Assembly (NCBI GenBank): GCA_002395085.1 | Contig: DGVV01000099.1 | Location: 1 to 20,779 of the forward strand | DNA length: 20,779 nucleotides | Source of the DNA: Ruminococcus sp. UBA4275 | Lineage (GTDB): Bacteria > Bacillota > Clostridia > Oscillospirales > Ruminococcaceae | Reading direction: 5' to 3' | Part shown: piece after piece, positions 1-7,165 of the stretch | Layout of the letters: each line of letters begins with the position of its first letter | Position numbering within the stretch: position 1 is the first letter of the stretch | The notes under the pieces: model-generated | What the model saw: the letters and a program-made list of their open reading frames with translations, nothing else | Databases searched by the model: none | Told to the model about the DNA's origin: nothing | Translations under genes and position numbers: made by a program

Positions 1-48
1 AGCGCCCCATTATAATCATCGCGCAGCGATACCTTTTTCGACAGCCTG

Positions 49-67
49 AAGCGGGCGCTGCCCGCTT
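49..67 (-). other. Hairpin overlapping the pfkA stop codon
   Basis: An 8-bp perfect stem (AAGCGGGC with GCCCGCTT, 3-base loop) covers the pfkA stop codon at 66-68. On the minus strand it is not followed directly by a T-run; the next run of five A or T residues is about 10 bases further on. It may help end or stabilise the pfkA transcript, but it is not a textbook intrinsic terminator. Nothing else is recognised in bases 1-65. Confidence 0.35.
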
Positions 68-1148
68 AGTCTCCGAAGGAAACGCCGATGCGCTTTGCCG
101 TGATGACCAGCTGATCCTTCGGGCTGACAAATTTCGTCAGACCCGCAATGTCCTCCAGCTTGTTCGAGGTCACCTTGCCGTTTACCATCGCAACCGTTCT
201 GCCGTATTTCTCCTGCGCAATCAGCTTCGCCGCGTGTACGCCGAATTTCGTCGCCAGAATGCGGTCGTAGGCAGAAGGCGATCCGCCGCGCAGCATATGC
301 CCCGGCACACAGACGCGCGTATCAATGCCCGTGCCTGCCTGCACCTGCGCTGCAATCCGCGAGGTCGCCGTGATAATGCCGGCTTCTTCGCGCTTTCTCG
401 CTCGATCCTTCTTCTTGAGCTGCGCCTCGTCCTTGTCGTATGCGCCCTCTGCGACTGCCACAATCGAGAAATTCTTGCCGTCGGAAGTGCGCTTCATCAC
501 CGCCTCGCAGACCTTCTCAATGTCATACGGAATCTCCGGAATCAGAATAATGTCCGCGCCGCCCGCAAGACCTGCATTGAGCGTCAGCCAGCCCGCCTTA
601 TTGCCCATGATCTCGCAGACCAGAATGCGGCTGTGCGATGCCGCCGTTGTATGCAGGCGGTCAATCGCGTCTGTGGCGGTATCTACTGCGGTATGGAAAC
701 CGAAGGTCACATCTGTACCGAAGATGTCGTTGTCAATCGTTTTCGGCAGACCGATCACGTTCAGACCCTCCTGCGCCAGCAGATGCGAGGTTTTGTGCGT
801 GCCGTTGCCGCCGAGGGTCAGCAGGCAGTCGAGCTTCTGCTTCTTGTAGGTCTCGCGCATATTCTTGACCTTATCGACGTTATCCTCACCGATGACGGTC
901 ATCATCTTGAAGGGCTGGCGCTTCGTGCCGAGGATTGTGCCGCCCTGCGTGAGGATGCCGGAAAAATCGCTGGGCTGCATCACGCGGCACATATTGTGGA
1001 TGAGGCCGTAGTAGCCGTTGGAGATGCCGATGATCTCCACATTGTCCTCGCCCATCAGTTCAAAGCAGGCTTTTGCCACGCCGCGTATGGTCGCATTAAG
1101 TCCGGGGCAGTCGCCGCCGGAGGTGAGAATGCCGATTCTTTTTTTCAT
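66..1148 (-). CDS. pfkA: 6-phosphofructokinase, ATP or PPi dependence unclear
   Basis: This 360-residue protein phosphorylates fructose 6-phosphate to the 1,6-bisphosphate, the committed step of glycolysis, in the cytoplasm. Family marks in order are the N-terminal ILTSGGDCPGLN loop (residues 7-18), GGNGT (113-117), the catalytic PKTIDND (135-141, with Asp139 as the expected base), MGNKAGW (181-187) and the C-terminal LRGGSPSAYDR. Compared with the E. coli ATP enzyme, the nucleotide-site GGDGS is GGNGT and PGTIDND is PKTIDND. Gly at the '104' position favours ATP, whereas Lys at the '124' position is typical of PPi-dependent and group III enzymes, so the phosphoryl donor cannot be read with certainty. 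The usual MGR is MGN. The start is supported by an AAGGAAAGGAA ribosome binding site on the minus strand. It appears monocistronic. The PFK family call is very secure; the gene symbol is generic. Confidence 0.95.
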   Translation of the reverse strand: MKKRIGILTSGGDCPGLNATIRGVAKACFELMGEDNVEIIGISNGYYGLIHNMCRVMQPSDFSGILTQGGTILGTKRQPFKMMTVIGEDNVDKVKNMRETYKKQKLDCLLTLGGNGTHKTSHLLAQEGLNVIGLPKTIDNDIFGTDVTFGFHTAVDTATDAIDRLHTTAASHSRILVCEIMGNKAGWLTLNAGLAGGADIILIPEIPYDIEKVCEAVMKRTSDGKNFSIVAVAEGAYDKDEAQLKKKDRARKREEAGIITATSRIAAQVQAGTGIDTRVCVPGHMLRGGSPSAYDRILATKFGVHAAKLIAQEKYGRTVAMVNGKVTSNKLEDIAGLTKFVSPKDQLVITAKRIGVSFGD

Positions 1149-1181
1149 GGTAACAGATTCCTTTCCTTTTGATTTGCAGGT

Positions 1182-1209
1182 TGATATTTATCAGAATCCG
1201 GTGGATTCT
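1182..1209. promoter_or_regulatory. Two adjacent dyads upstream of pfkA
   Basis: Two short inverted repeats lie back to back in the pfkA leader: TGATA-TT-TATCA (1182-1193) and AGAATCC-GGT-GGATTCT (1193-1209). A TATAGT hexamer on the minus strand (1220-1215) could be a weak -10 box, which would put the second dyad at the start of the transcript. No convincing -35 accompanies it. This could be an operator or a 5' stabilising stem. The rest of the 1149-1295 gap shows no gene. Confidence 0.35.
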
Positions 1210-1295
1210 TGGACACTATAAAAATACATGGCAACAGAAAAACATGGCAGCGATGCACAGGAAAACAATCCGGAACCGCCTGCCGGCGCTGTCCG

Positions 1296-3584
1296 TCAGT
1301 ATACCTTCCGCTTCGTCATATTCTCCCGCATATACGCCTCTGTCTCCGCTGCATCCATCGGATGCCCGTACAGATACCCCTGTATATAGTCACAGCCGTA
1401 CAGCCGCAGCAAACGCGCCTGCTCCGGTTTCTCCACGCCTTCCACAATCGTATGAATGCGCTTCGCCTTCGCAATCCGCATCACCGAACACACAATCTCC
1501 CGCACCACCGGATCTGTCTCCATATCCAGCACAAATGAGCGGTCCATTTTCAGCATCGTGAAGGGCAGCCGCTGAATGTAGCTCAGCGACGAATATCCTG
1601 TGCCGAAATCATCCATCGCAATCTGTATGCCTGCCGCACGAATCTGCTGCATCTGCATGATCGTCAGGTCGATGTCCTTCAGCGCCAGCGATTCCGTCAG
1701 CTCAATCTCCAGCCAGCGCGGGTCAAGCTGATTCCGCGAAAGCGTCGCAAGAAGCTGCTCGCAGATGTTCTGCTGGTAAAAATCTGTGCCGCTGACATTC
1801 ACGGACATCACAATCGGCGGCAGACCCATCTTCTGCCACTGACGCGCCTGCCGGCACGCCTCGTTCATCACAAAGCGCGTGATCTGCGTGATCAGATGCG
1901 ATTTCTCCGCAATCGGGATGAAAACACCCGGCGAGATCATCTGCCCCGAAGGATGCTGCCAGCGCACCAGCGCTTCCAGACCAATCAGTTCGCCGGTTTC
2001 CAGCGCCACTTTCGGCTGATAGTACAGCACCAGTTCATTCCGCTGAATTGCCTCTGCAAGCTGCATCTCCAGATCGCTCTCCCGAATGATGCTGTCATGC
2101 ATGACCGACGTATACCGGCTGATGCTTCCCAGCCGTTTGTTCGCAGATACGGCAAATTCCGCGTGTTCCAGTATATGCTCGAAGCTGTCGCCGTCCGCGG
2201 GCATCCGCGCATAGCCTGCCGAACAGGTCAGGTTGCGGTTGACCAGCGTGCCGCTTGCCTTGGTCGCAAGCATCTGCTGCACGCGCTGCACGGCGCGGTC
2301 AGGGAGATCATCTTCGCCGGAATCCCGCAGAATCAGCGCAAAATTATCGCCCGAAATGCGCGCGGCAAATCCGCCGTAGCTCTTGATCTGCGCATTCATC
2401 ACCTCCGCAAAGCTCTGCAAAAGGCGGTTGCCCTCCGCATAGCCGCAGGTGTCGTTGATGAGGTGGAAGCGGTCGATGTCCATGACGATGACCCAGTAGG
2501 ATGTTCCCATCTCCACCGTTCCCGCATACAGTTCCTCGCCCATGCGCATGAGGCGGTTGCGGTTCGGCATCCCGGTGACGTCATCCACATAGGCAAGCTG
2601 CTCAATCATCGCTTCCTGCGCCTTCTGCTCGGAAATGTCAATCACAGAGCCGCCGACAACCAGTCTGCCTGTTTCGGGATTCTCCTTCGCCTTGAAACGG
2701 TAGGAATACCAGTGATACTGTCCGTCCGCAGCGCGCACACGCAGCTCAATGCGGTGCATCTCCCCGACGAACGCGCGCATACTCTCCCGCATATTCCGCA
2801 GATGCCGCTCAAATACCGCCATATCTGCCGGATACACCAGCTTTTCCAGCTCCGGCACGGTGATGACTGTTCCTTGCAGGCCCAGCATCGCGCAGAGTTT
2901 ATCAGAGGGGAACAGCTTCGGGTTTCCCTGCTCAATCAGCAGAATGCCGATGTCTGTCAGTTCCATAGAGAGCGCATAGCGCCCTTCAGAGGCGGCGAGC
3001 CGGCGCGAATAATCTGCAAGCTCGCTCTGAATGCTGCGCAGCTCCGCAAGATCGGCTGCAATGCTCAGGAATGTCGTCACGCCGGCAGAATCCGTCTCCA
3101 CAGAGGATGTCACCCACACCAGCTCATGATTTGTGCCGTCCGGTGCGGTACAGCGCCGTTCGAGATTGCGCTCCATGACAATGCGGCGAATATCCGCCTC
3201 ATTCATCTCCTTCATGCCGAAGAACAAGCCCACAAGCTCCCGCGCATCATAATCATCCCGCATCGCAATGCCCGTCACGCCCGTCAGCTTCTCATTGATG
3301 ACGACCTGCGAGAAATCATCGCTCCAGAGCAGTGCCGGCGAGCTGAGGTTCTCCGTCAGATGCGCAAGGCGCTTGCGTGTGGATTGTTTCCGGCGCTGCT
3401 GCGTGCGGTCTACGCGAACAACCAGAATCAGGCTCAGAATCACGGCAAGCAGCGCGTAAAGATTGAAAATCACAAACACAAGGTCAGACTGCTCACGGCG
3501 GCAGAATGCATAGTAAATCACAAAACAGGTCAGAAGCGCAAACAGCACTTCTACACTATAGTAAATATGCCATTTCCACTTCAT
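1296..3584 (-). CDS. Membrane-bound PAS-GGDEF-EAL protein, probable c-di-GMP phosphodiesterase
   Basis: The protein has 762 residues. Two transmembrane helices lie near residues 8-27 and 35-57. Two PAS-like sensor regions follow (about 80-190 and 200-320), then a GGDEF domain (about 325-490) and an EAL domain (about 505-755). The diguanylate cyclase signature is SGDNF (411-415) instead of GGDEF, and the upstream GHAxGD-type motif reads GYAEGN, so cyclase activity is probably lost. The EAL side is complete: EAL (537-539), Asn596, the Glu of IELTES (628), the DDFGTG pair (658-659), Lys679, Glu715 and Gln735. The inferred role is hydrolysis of c-di-GMP to pGpG, with the degenerate GGDEF acting as a regulatory, perhaps GTP-sensing, module. 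It has its own consensus promoter and an AAGGGGG ribosome binding site before the ATG at 3584. It is divergent from the two-component genes. Confidence 0.93.
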   Translation of the reverse strand: MKWKWHIYYSVEVLFALLTCFVIYYAFCRREQSDLVFVIFNLYALLAVILSLILVVRVDRTQQRRKQSTRKRLAHLTENLSSPALLWSDDFSQVVINEKLTGVTGIAMRDDYDARELVGLFFGMKEMNEADIRRIVMERNLERRCTAPDGTNHELVWVTSSVETDSAGVTTFLSIAADLAELRSIQSELADYSRRLAASEGRYALSMELTDIGILLIEQGNPKLFPSDKLCAMLGLQGTVITVPELEKLVYPADMAVFERHLRNMRESMRAFVGEMHRIELRVRAADGQYHWYSYRFKAKENPETGRLVVGGSVIDISEQKAQEAMIEQLAYVDDVTGMPNRNRLMRMGEELYAGTVEMGTSYWVIVMDIDRFHLINDTCGYAEGNRLLQSFAEVMNAQIKSYGGFAARISGDNFALILRDSGEDDLPDRAVQRVQQMLATKASGTLVNRNLTCSAGYARMPADGDSFEHILEHAEFAVSANKRLGSISRYTSVMHDSIIRESDLEMQLAEAIQRNELVLYYQPKVALETGELIGLEALVRWQHPSGQMISPGVFIPIAEKSHLITQITRFVMNEACRQARQWQKMGLPPIVMSVNVSGTDFYQQNICEQLLATLSRNQLDPRWLEIELTESLALKDIDLTIMQMQQIRAAGIQIAMDDFGTGYSSLSYIQRLPFTMLKMDRSFVLDMETDPVVREIVCSVMRIAKAKRIHTIVEGVEKPEQARLLRLYGCDYIQGYLYGHPMDAAETEAYMRENMTKRKVY

Positions 3585-3638
3585 TGCTGTCTGCCCCCTT
3601 TTTTCGCAGCGCTCTGCCGGCTGCCGATAGTTATTTAC

Positions 3639-3667
3639 ATTATATCAAACTCAGCAGTAAATGTCAA
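3639..3667 (-). promoter_or_regulatory. Consensus sigma-A promoter of the GGDEF-EAL gene
   Basis: Read on the minus strand, TTGACA (3667-3662) and TATAAT (3644-3639) are separated by exactly 17 bases, a perfect housekeeping promoter. It points to the ATG at 3584 and leaves a leader of about 50 bases. Confidence 0.85.
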
Positions 3668-3706
3668 TGGATTTTTATTTGGTTCACTTTCAATTTTGGC
3701 ACAGAA

Positions 3707-3738
3707 TTCACAAAATATTCACATATATATGGTATAAT
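3707..3738 (+). promoter_or_regulatory. Extended -10 promoter with an 11-bp-phased TTCACA direct repeat
   Basis: TATAAT at 3733-3738 is preceded by TGG, giving an extended -10 (TGnTATAAT). No good -35 lies 17 bases upstream. Instead, two exact copies of TTCACA (3707-3712 and 3718-3723) lie 11 bases apart. An 11-bp direct-repeat period is the usual geometry of PhoB/PhoP-type winged-helix regulators, and the gene downstream encodes one, so autoregulation is inferred. Confidence 0.6.
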
Positions 3739-3795
3739 CAAAATGGTGTATCGTATGCCGATGCGCCATTTCAACGTAAGGAGGACACATCAATC

Positions 3796-4446
3796 ATGAA
3801 ACTGCTTGTTGTTGACGACGAAGCAAATATCCGCAATGTCGTTAAGGAATACGCCGAATTTGAAGGGTATCAGGTCGATGAAGCTGCTGACGGCATGGAA
3901 GCCGTCAAAAAAGCACGCGAAAACGATTACGATGTCATCATCATGGACATCATGATGCCGCGGCTGGACGGCTTCTCTGCCTGCAAGGAAATCCGCAAGA
4001 ACAAATCCACGCCCATCATCATGCTTTCCGCAAGAGGCGAGGAATACGATAAACTGTTCGGCTTTGAGCTGGGCATCGACGACTATGTGGTCAAGCCCTT
4101 CTCCCCCAAGGAACTCATGGCGCGTGTCAAGGTCATCTGCAAGCGCCGTTCTGATCCGCGCCTTACATTTGAGGGCCTCGAAATCGACCTCGCCGGCAGA
4201 GAAGTCTATGTGGACGGCGAAAAGGTCAAGATGACACCCAAAGAATATGACCTGCTTTTTTACCTCGTGGAGAACCGCAACATCGCCCTCACCAGAGAAA
4301 GACTGCTCGAAGAAGTCTGGAATTTCGACTTTCTCGGAGACGACAGAACCGTCGATACCCACATCAAGATGCTGCGGAACAGCCTCGGCCCGTACCGCAA
4401 GTTCATCGTCACACTGAGAGGGCTGGGATATAAGTTTGAAGCATGA
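3796..4446 (+). CDS. OmpR/PhoB-family response regulator
   Basis: This is a 216-residue DNA-binding response regulator. The receiver domain (1-115) has the acidic pair Asp7-Asp8, the phospho-acceptor Asp51 in MDIMMP, Ser78 in the switch position and Lys100 in KPF. The C-terminal winged helix (about 125-215) carries the typical TPKEYDLL and VDTHIKMLR segments and ends in GLGYKFEA. The start at 3796 is chosen because an AAGGAGGA ribosome binding site lies about 10 bases upstream and the domain begins exactly there. An in-frame ATG at 3661 would add residues unlike the family and would span the promoter. It overlaps the start of the partner kinase gene. The regulon is unknown; autoregulation through the TTCACA repeats is plausible. 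Confidence 0.95.
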   Translation: MKLLVVDDEANIRNVVKEYAEFEGYQVDEAADGMEAVKKARENDYDVIIMDIMMPRLDGFSACKEIRKNKSTPIIMLSARGEEYDKLFGFELGIDDYVVKPFSPKELMARVKVICKRRSDPRLTFEGLEIDLAGREVYVDGEKVKMTPKEYDLLFYLVENRNIALTRERLLEEVWNFDFLGDDRTVDTHIKMLRNSLGPYRKFIVTLRGLGYKFEA

Positions 4447-5881
4447 ACACAAGCGCCGCAAGAGTATGCGCGTCCACATCTTCGGATGGTTCATTCTGTT
4501 CGTAGATGCAGCATTTTTGCTCCTGTGGGTTTTTCAGGTTCTGTTTTTGCAGAATTTCTATAACCGCATGAAAACTTCCGACATCATCCGCCTTGCCGAC
4601 AAGATGACCGCAAGCTATCAGGCGGGAAACTATGAGGAGGAATTCTCGGAGCTGGGCATCCGCAATGATATGTGCATCGTCGTCTGTGACCGTCTGGAAC
4701 GTGCCATCTGGTGGAACGATGTCCTCGGCGTCAACTGCGTCATTCACGGGCGCTCTAATTCCTGCCGCCGCATCCTCAATGAGCTGCATGACCGTCCCGG
4801 CGGTGTCTTTTATGCGCAGACGGTGCATCCGCTCACAGATGCCAAAATCCTCATCTATGCCTGTGTCATCGGCTCACCTTCTGATCCGCAGGGGTATCTC
4901 ATCCTCAATACGCCCCTCGCGCCGGTCTCCGCAACCGTCTCCATTCTGATGCGGCAGCTTATCATCATCACGGGAATTCTGCTTGTGCTGGGCTTCGGCA
5001 TCTCATTGGTGATCTCCAAGCGCCTCGCAAAACCCATTGTGCAGGTGACGAAAGAGGCGGAACAGCTCGCACACGGGCATTATGACATCAAATTTACCGG
5101 CGGCGGCTACGATGAGGCTGACCGTCTCGCGGAAACTCTGACCTACGCCAGCCGCGAAATCAACCGCGTCGATTCCATGCAGCGTGATCTCATTGCGAAT
5201 GCCTCGCACGATCTCCGCACACCCCTGACCATGCTGAAGGCTTACGCTGAAATGATCCGTGATCTCTCCGGCGATAATCCCGTCAAGCGCGCCCAGCACC
5301 TCAATGTCATCATCGAGGAAACTGACCGCCTGACTGCACTCGTCAATGACATCCTCGATCTCTCCAAACTCGAAAACGGCAAAATGGAACTCGAACGGTC
5401 AAGGTTCGATATGGAACAGCGCCTCTCGGACATCACCGACCGCTACAGAGGGCTTTCGGGCGTCTCCGGCTTCGTCTTCAACCTCGAAACCGACGGCAAA
5501 GCCATCGTCAACTGCGATGCCGGCAAAATCGAACGGGTCATCGGCAATCTCATCAACAATGCCATGAATTATTCCGGCGAGAGCCGCGAAATCTTCATCA
5601 GGCAGGAACATATCCCGGAAGGCCTGCGCATCTCGGTGCGCGATACCGGTCAGGGAATGGATCAGGAAACACTTTCGCGCATCTTCGATAAATATTACCG
5701 CAGCGAAAATTATAAGCGCGAGATCCGCGGAACGGGACTGGGACTTTCCATCGTCAAGGCGATCATGCGGCTGCATGATTATGCCTTCGGTGTAGACAGT
5801 ACCGTCGGCGCGGGCTCTACATTCTGGTTTATCATCCATAACAGCGATCTCATTACCGATGAGACAAAACCGCAAGACTAA
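4436..5881 (+). CDS. Sensor histidine kinase, partner of the OmpR-type regulator
   Basis: The protein has up to 481 residues. Transmembrane helix 1 (about 14-38), an extracytoplasmic sensor of about 130 residues and transmembrane helix 2 (about 174-194) are followed by a HAMP linker. The HisKA H-box is SHDLRTPL with phospho-acceptor His258. The HATPase domain has an N-box (NLINNAMNYS), DTGQGMD, FDKYYR and GTGLGLSIVKAI. All catalytic boxes are intact. The sensor holds four cysteines (80, 84, 101, 110) spaced like possible disulfide or metal sites. The start is uncertain: TTG at 4436 overlaps the regulator gene by 11 bases, while ATG at 4466 would remove 10 residues and start just before the first helix; neither has a strong ribosome binding site. 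The pair forms one operon. No clear terminator is seen before rpmH. Confidence 0.94.
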   Translation: MKHEHKRRKSMRVHIFGWFILFVDAAFLLLWVFQVLFLQNFYNRMKTSDIIRLADKMTASYQAGNYEEEFSELGIRNDMCIVVCDRLERAIWWNDVLGVNCVIHGRSNSCRRILNELHDRPGGVFYAQTVHPLTDAKILIYACVIGSPSDPQGYLILNTPLAPVSATVSILMRQLIIITGILLVLGFGISLVISKRLAKPIVQVTKEAEQLAHGHYDIKFTGGGYDEADRLAETLTYASREINRVDSMQRDLIANASHDLRTPLTMLKAYAEMIRDLSGDNPVKRAQHLNVIIEETDRLTALVNDILDLSKLENGKMELERSRFDMEQRLSDITDRYRGLSGVSGFVFNLETDGKAIVNCDAGKIERVIGNLINNAMNYSGESREIFIRQEHIPEGLRISVRDTGQGMDQETLSRIFDKYYRSENYKREIRGTGLGLSIVKAIMRLHDYAFGVDSTVGAGSTFWFIIHNSDLITDETKPQD

Positions 5882-5946
5882 TTGCATATAACCGGCAACT
5901 GTCAATTTTTGATTCTGTTCAGGATGCACAAAGATGTAAGAAGATG

Positions 5947-5975
5947 CTTGACTTTTCAGGAACTTTCCTGTATAA
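5947..5975 (+). promoter_or_regulatory. Sigma-A promoter of rpmH
   Basis: TTGACT (5947-5952) and TATAAT (5970-5975) are 17 bases apart, a near-perfect housekeeping promoter. It gives a leader of about 130 bases before rpmH. The rest of the 5882-6113 gap has no gene and no DnaA-box cluster. Confidence 0.85.
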
Positions 5976-6057
5976 TTGAACCTTGCAGGGACTTTCTATG
6001 CTGTAACCATACCCAAGCGCAGAAAATCCCCGCAGAATAACTCGATTCAAACTGAAT

Positions 6058-6075
6058 GTGCAGCAGCTTCTGCAC
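6058..6075 (+). other. Leader hairpin upstream of rpmH
   Basis: GTGCAG (6058-6063) and CTGCAC (6070-6075) form a perfect 6-bp stem with a 6-base loop in the untranslated leader, about 25 bases before the ribosome binding site. It has no T-run, so it is not a terminator. It could influence transcript stability or rpmH translation. Confidence 0.4.
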
Positions 6076-6113
6076 GGACAGTTCATACTGCAAAAGAAAA
6101 GGAGTGACTTTCC

Positions 6114-6248
6114 ATGAAGAGAACATATCAGCCGAAGAAGCGTCATCGCAAGATGGAGCATGGCTTCCGGAAACGTATGGCAACCGCGAACGGTCGCAAG
6201 GTTCTGGCTCGCCGCCGCGCGAAGGGTCGTGCAAAGCTGACCTACTGA
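6114..6248 (+). CDS. rpmH: 50S ribosomal protein L34
   Basis: The product is 44 residues, the standard L34 length. It starts MKRTYQPKKRHR, contains HGFRKRM and GRKVLARRRAKGR, and ends KLTY, all L34 hallmarks. It is a very basic protein that binds 23S rRNA in the large subunit. An AAAAGGAG ribosome binding site lies about 9 bases before the ATG. It is the first gene of the conserved rpmH-to-rsmG block and has its own strong promoter. A strong terminator follows immediately, so most transcripts probably carry rpmH alone. Confidence 0.98.
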   Translation: MKRTYQPKKRHRKMEHGFRKRMATANGRKVLARRRAKGRAKLTY

Positions 6249-6264
6249 TCCGATACGCAACCCC

Positions 6265-6299
6265 AAAGAGCCACAAATGCGGTTTGTGGCTCTTTTTTT
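6265..6299 (+). terminator. Intrinsic terminator between rpmH and rnpA
   Basis: AAAGAGCCACAAA (6265-6277) pairs perfectly with TTTGTGGCTCTTT (6283-6295) around a 5-base loop, and the run of T extends to 6299. This 13-bp stem with its T-tail is a textbook terminator. It separates rpmH from rnpA, which has no obvious promoter of its own, so it probably acts as a partial terminator that keeps L34 output well above RNase P protein. Confidence 0.92.
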
Positions 6300-6342
6300 C
6301 TTAGCTGATCCCCATTCATCTCGTAAAGGAGCGCTGTGGCGT

Positions 6343-6771
6343 ATGCTTTTCACGAAACCTATGAAACGCAATGCTGATTTTCAGCGGCTCTATCGCAGCG
6401 GCGCGTTCTGTTCGCTCGGCGGCGCTTTGCTCTATGCAAAGCCCAATCAGCTTCCCTGCAACAGACTCGGCATCACCGCCGGCAAAAAGGTCGGCAATGC
6501 CGTCATGCGGAACCGCGCAAAACGCATCATCCGCGCTGCCTATACCGCAGCAGAACCGATGCTTCCCGTCGGGATGGATATTGTCATCGTCGCCCGCAAT
6601 ACGCTCCCGCAGCAGAATGCTTCCATTCTCATCGAACGCTTCTGCACCCGCGGTGTGCAGCATTTGCAGGATGTCAGCAGCGGGAAAATCCCGTGCCAGA
6701 ATCCCAGACAGCAAAAAGGGAATCAGAAGAAAGATTCTCCCCGCAAACCGCAAAATCCTGCCGGAGAATGA
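6343..6771 (+). CDS. rnpA: Ribonuclease P protein component
   Basis: The protein has 142 residues. It assists the RNase P RNA in maturing the 5' ends of tRNAs. The N-terminal MKRNADFQRLYR-type start, the NRLGITAGKKVGNAV strand and the RNR motif (56-58, in MRNRAKRIIRAAY) are diagnostic. It is about 20-30 residues longer than most family members because of a Gln/Lys/Pro-rich basic tail (about 112-142). The ATG at 6343 follows AAAGGAG at 6325-6331; an internal ATG at 6361 is possible and would begin MKRNADF, as in many homologues. It ends 6 bases before yidD. Confidence 0.95.
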   Translation: MLFTKPMKRNADFQRLYRSGAFCSLGGALLYAKPNQLPCNRLGITAGKKVGNAVMRNRAKRIIRAAYTAAEPMLPVGMDIVIVARNTLPQQNASILIERFCTRGVQHLQDVSSGKIPCQNPRQQKGNQKKDSPRKPQNPAGE

Positions 6772-6777
6772 AGCGCG

Positions 6778-7149
6778 ATGCGTCGCATTGTCATTGCCTG
6801 CATCCGCGGCTATCAGCGGCATATCTCACCGCATTTTCCCGCAGTCTGCCGGTACAGCCCAAGCTGCTCTCACTATACCCTGCAAGCCGTTGAACGCTTC
6901 GGGGCGGTGCGCGGCTGCTGGCTCGGTACACTGCGCATCCTCCGCTGCAATCCGTTCTCAAAAGGGGGCTGGGATCCCGTCCCGATCCGGTTCCATCCGC
7001 TCGGAAAACATCTGATCCCGCAGCCCGATCCGCTCAGCCCTGCGCAGCGCAGAGGCTATGACGACTACGGCTGGCTGCTCGCCCCGCGGGCTAAATACCG
7101 CGGAAAAGTGACGAATATACGCGGAAATGATGCACCAACCAGCAAATGA
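6778..7149 (+). CDS. yidD: Membrane protein insertion efficiency factor YidD
   Basis: The protein has 123 residues. The YidD core (1-70) is clear: an amphipathic N-terminus, IRGYQRHISPHF, the signature CRYSPSCSHYTLQA (Cys24 and Cys30) and RCNPFSKGGWDPVP. The family is a small peripheral inner-face membrane protein that aids Sec/YidC-dependent insertion. The core is followed by a tail of about 50 residues, rich in Pro, Arg and Gly, not found in short homologues. GGAGAA lies about 10 bases before the ATG. It sits between rnpA and yidC, the standard order. Confidence 0.93.
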   Translation: MRRIVIACIRGYQRHISPHFPAVCRYSPSCSHYTLQAVERFGAVRGCWLGTLRILRCNPFSKGGWDPVPIRFHPLGKHLIPQPDPLSPAQRRGYDDYGWLLAPRAKYRGKVTNIRGNDAPTSK

Positions 7150-7165
7150 ACGGAGGAACAAACAC

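Noticed and set aside
234..1172. A 312-codon open frame on the plus strand across pfkA
   Set aside because: It is the antisense shadow of a clear phosphofructokinase gene and shows no family motif.
1896..3737. A 613-codon open frame on the plus strand, antisense to the GGDEF-EAL gene
   Set aside because: It has no recognisable domain, its composition (His/Arg/Ala-rich) is that of a mirrored frame, and the minus-strand gene has complete family motifs, a ribosome binding site and a promoter.
3661..3795. Earlier ATG for the response regulator
   Set aside because: It lies upstream of the -10 box, and the receiver domain begins precisely at the ATG with the AAGGAGGA site.
5882..6113. Possible oriC before rpmH
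   Set aside because: No cluster of TTATCCACA-like boxes or AT-rich unwinding element could be found by eye; the gap is explained by the rpmH promoter and leader.
7127..7165. Earlier ATG start for yidC inside yidD
   Set aside because: The added residues are hydrophilic and unlike the family; the TTG at 7166 has a strong ribosome binding site and gives the expected N-terminus.
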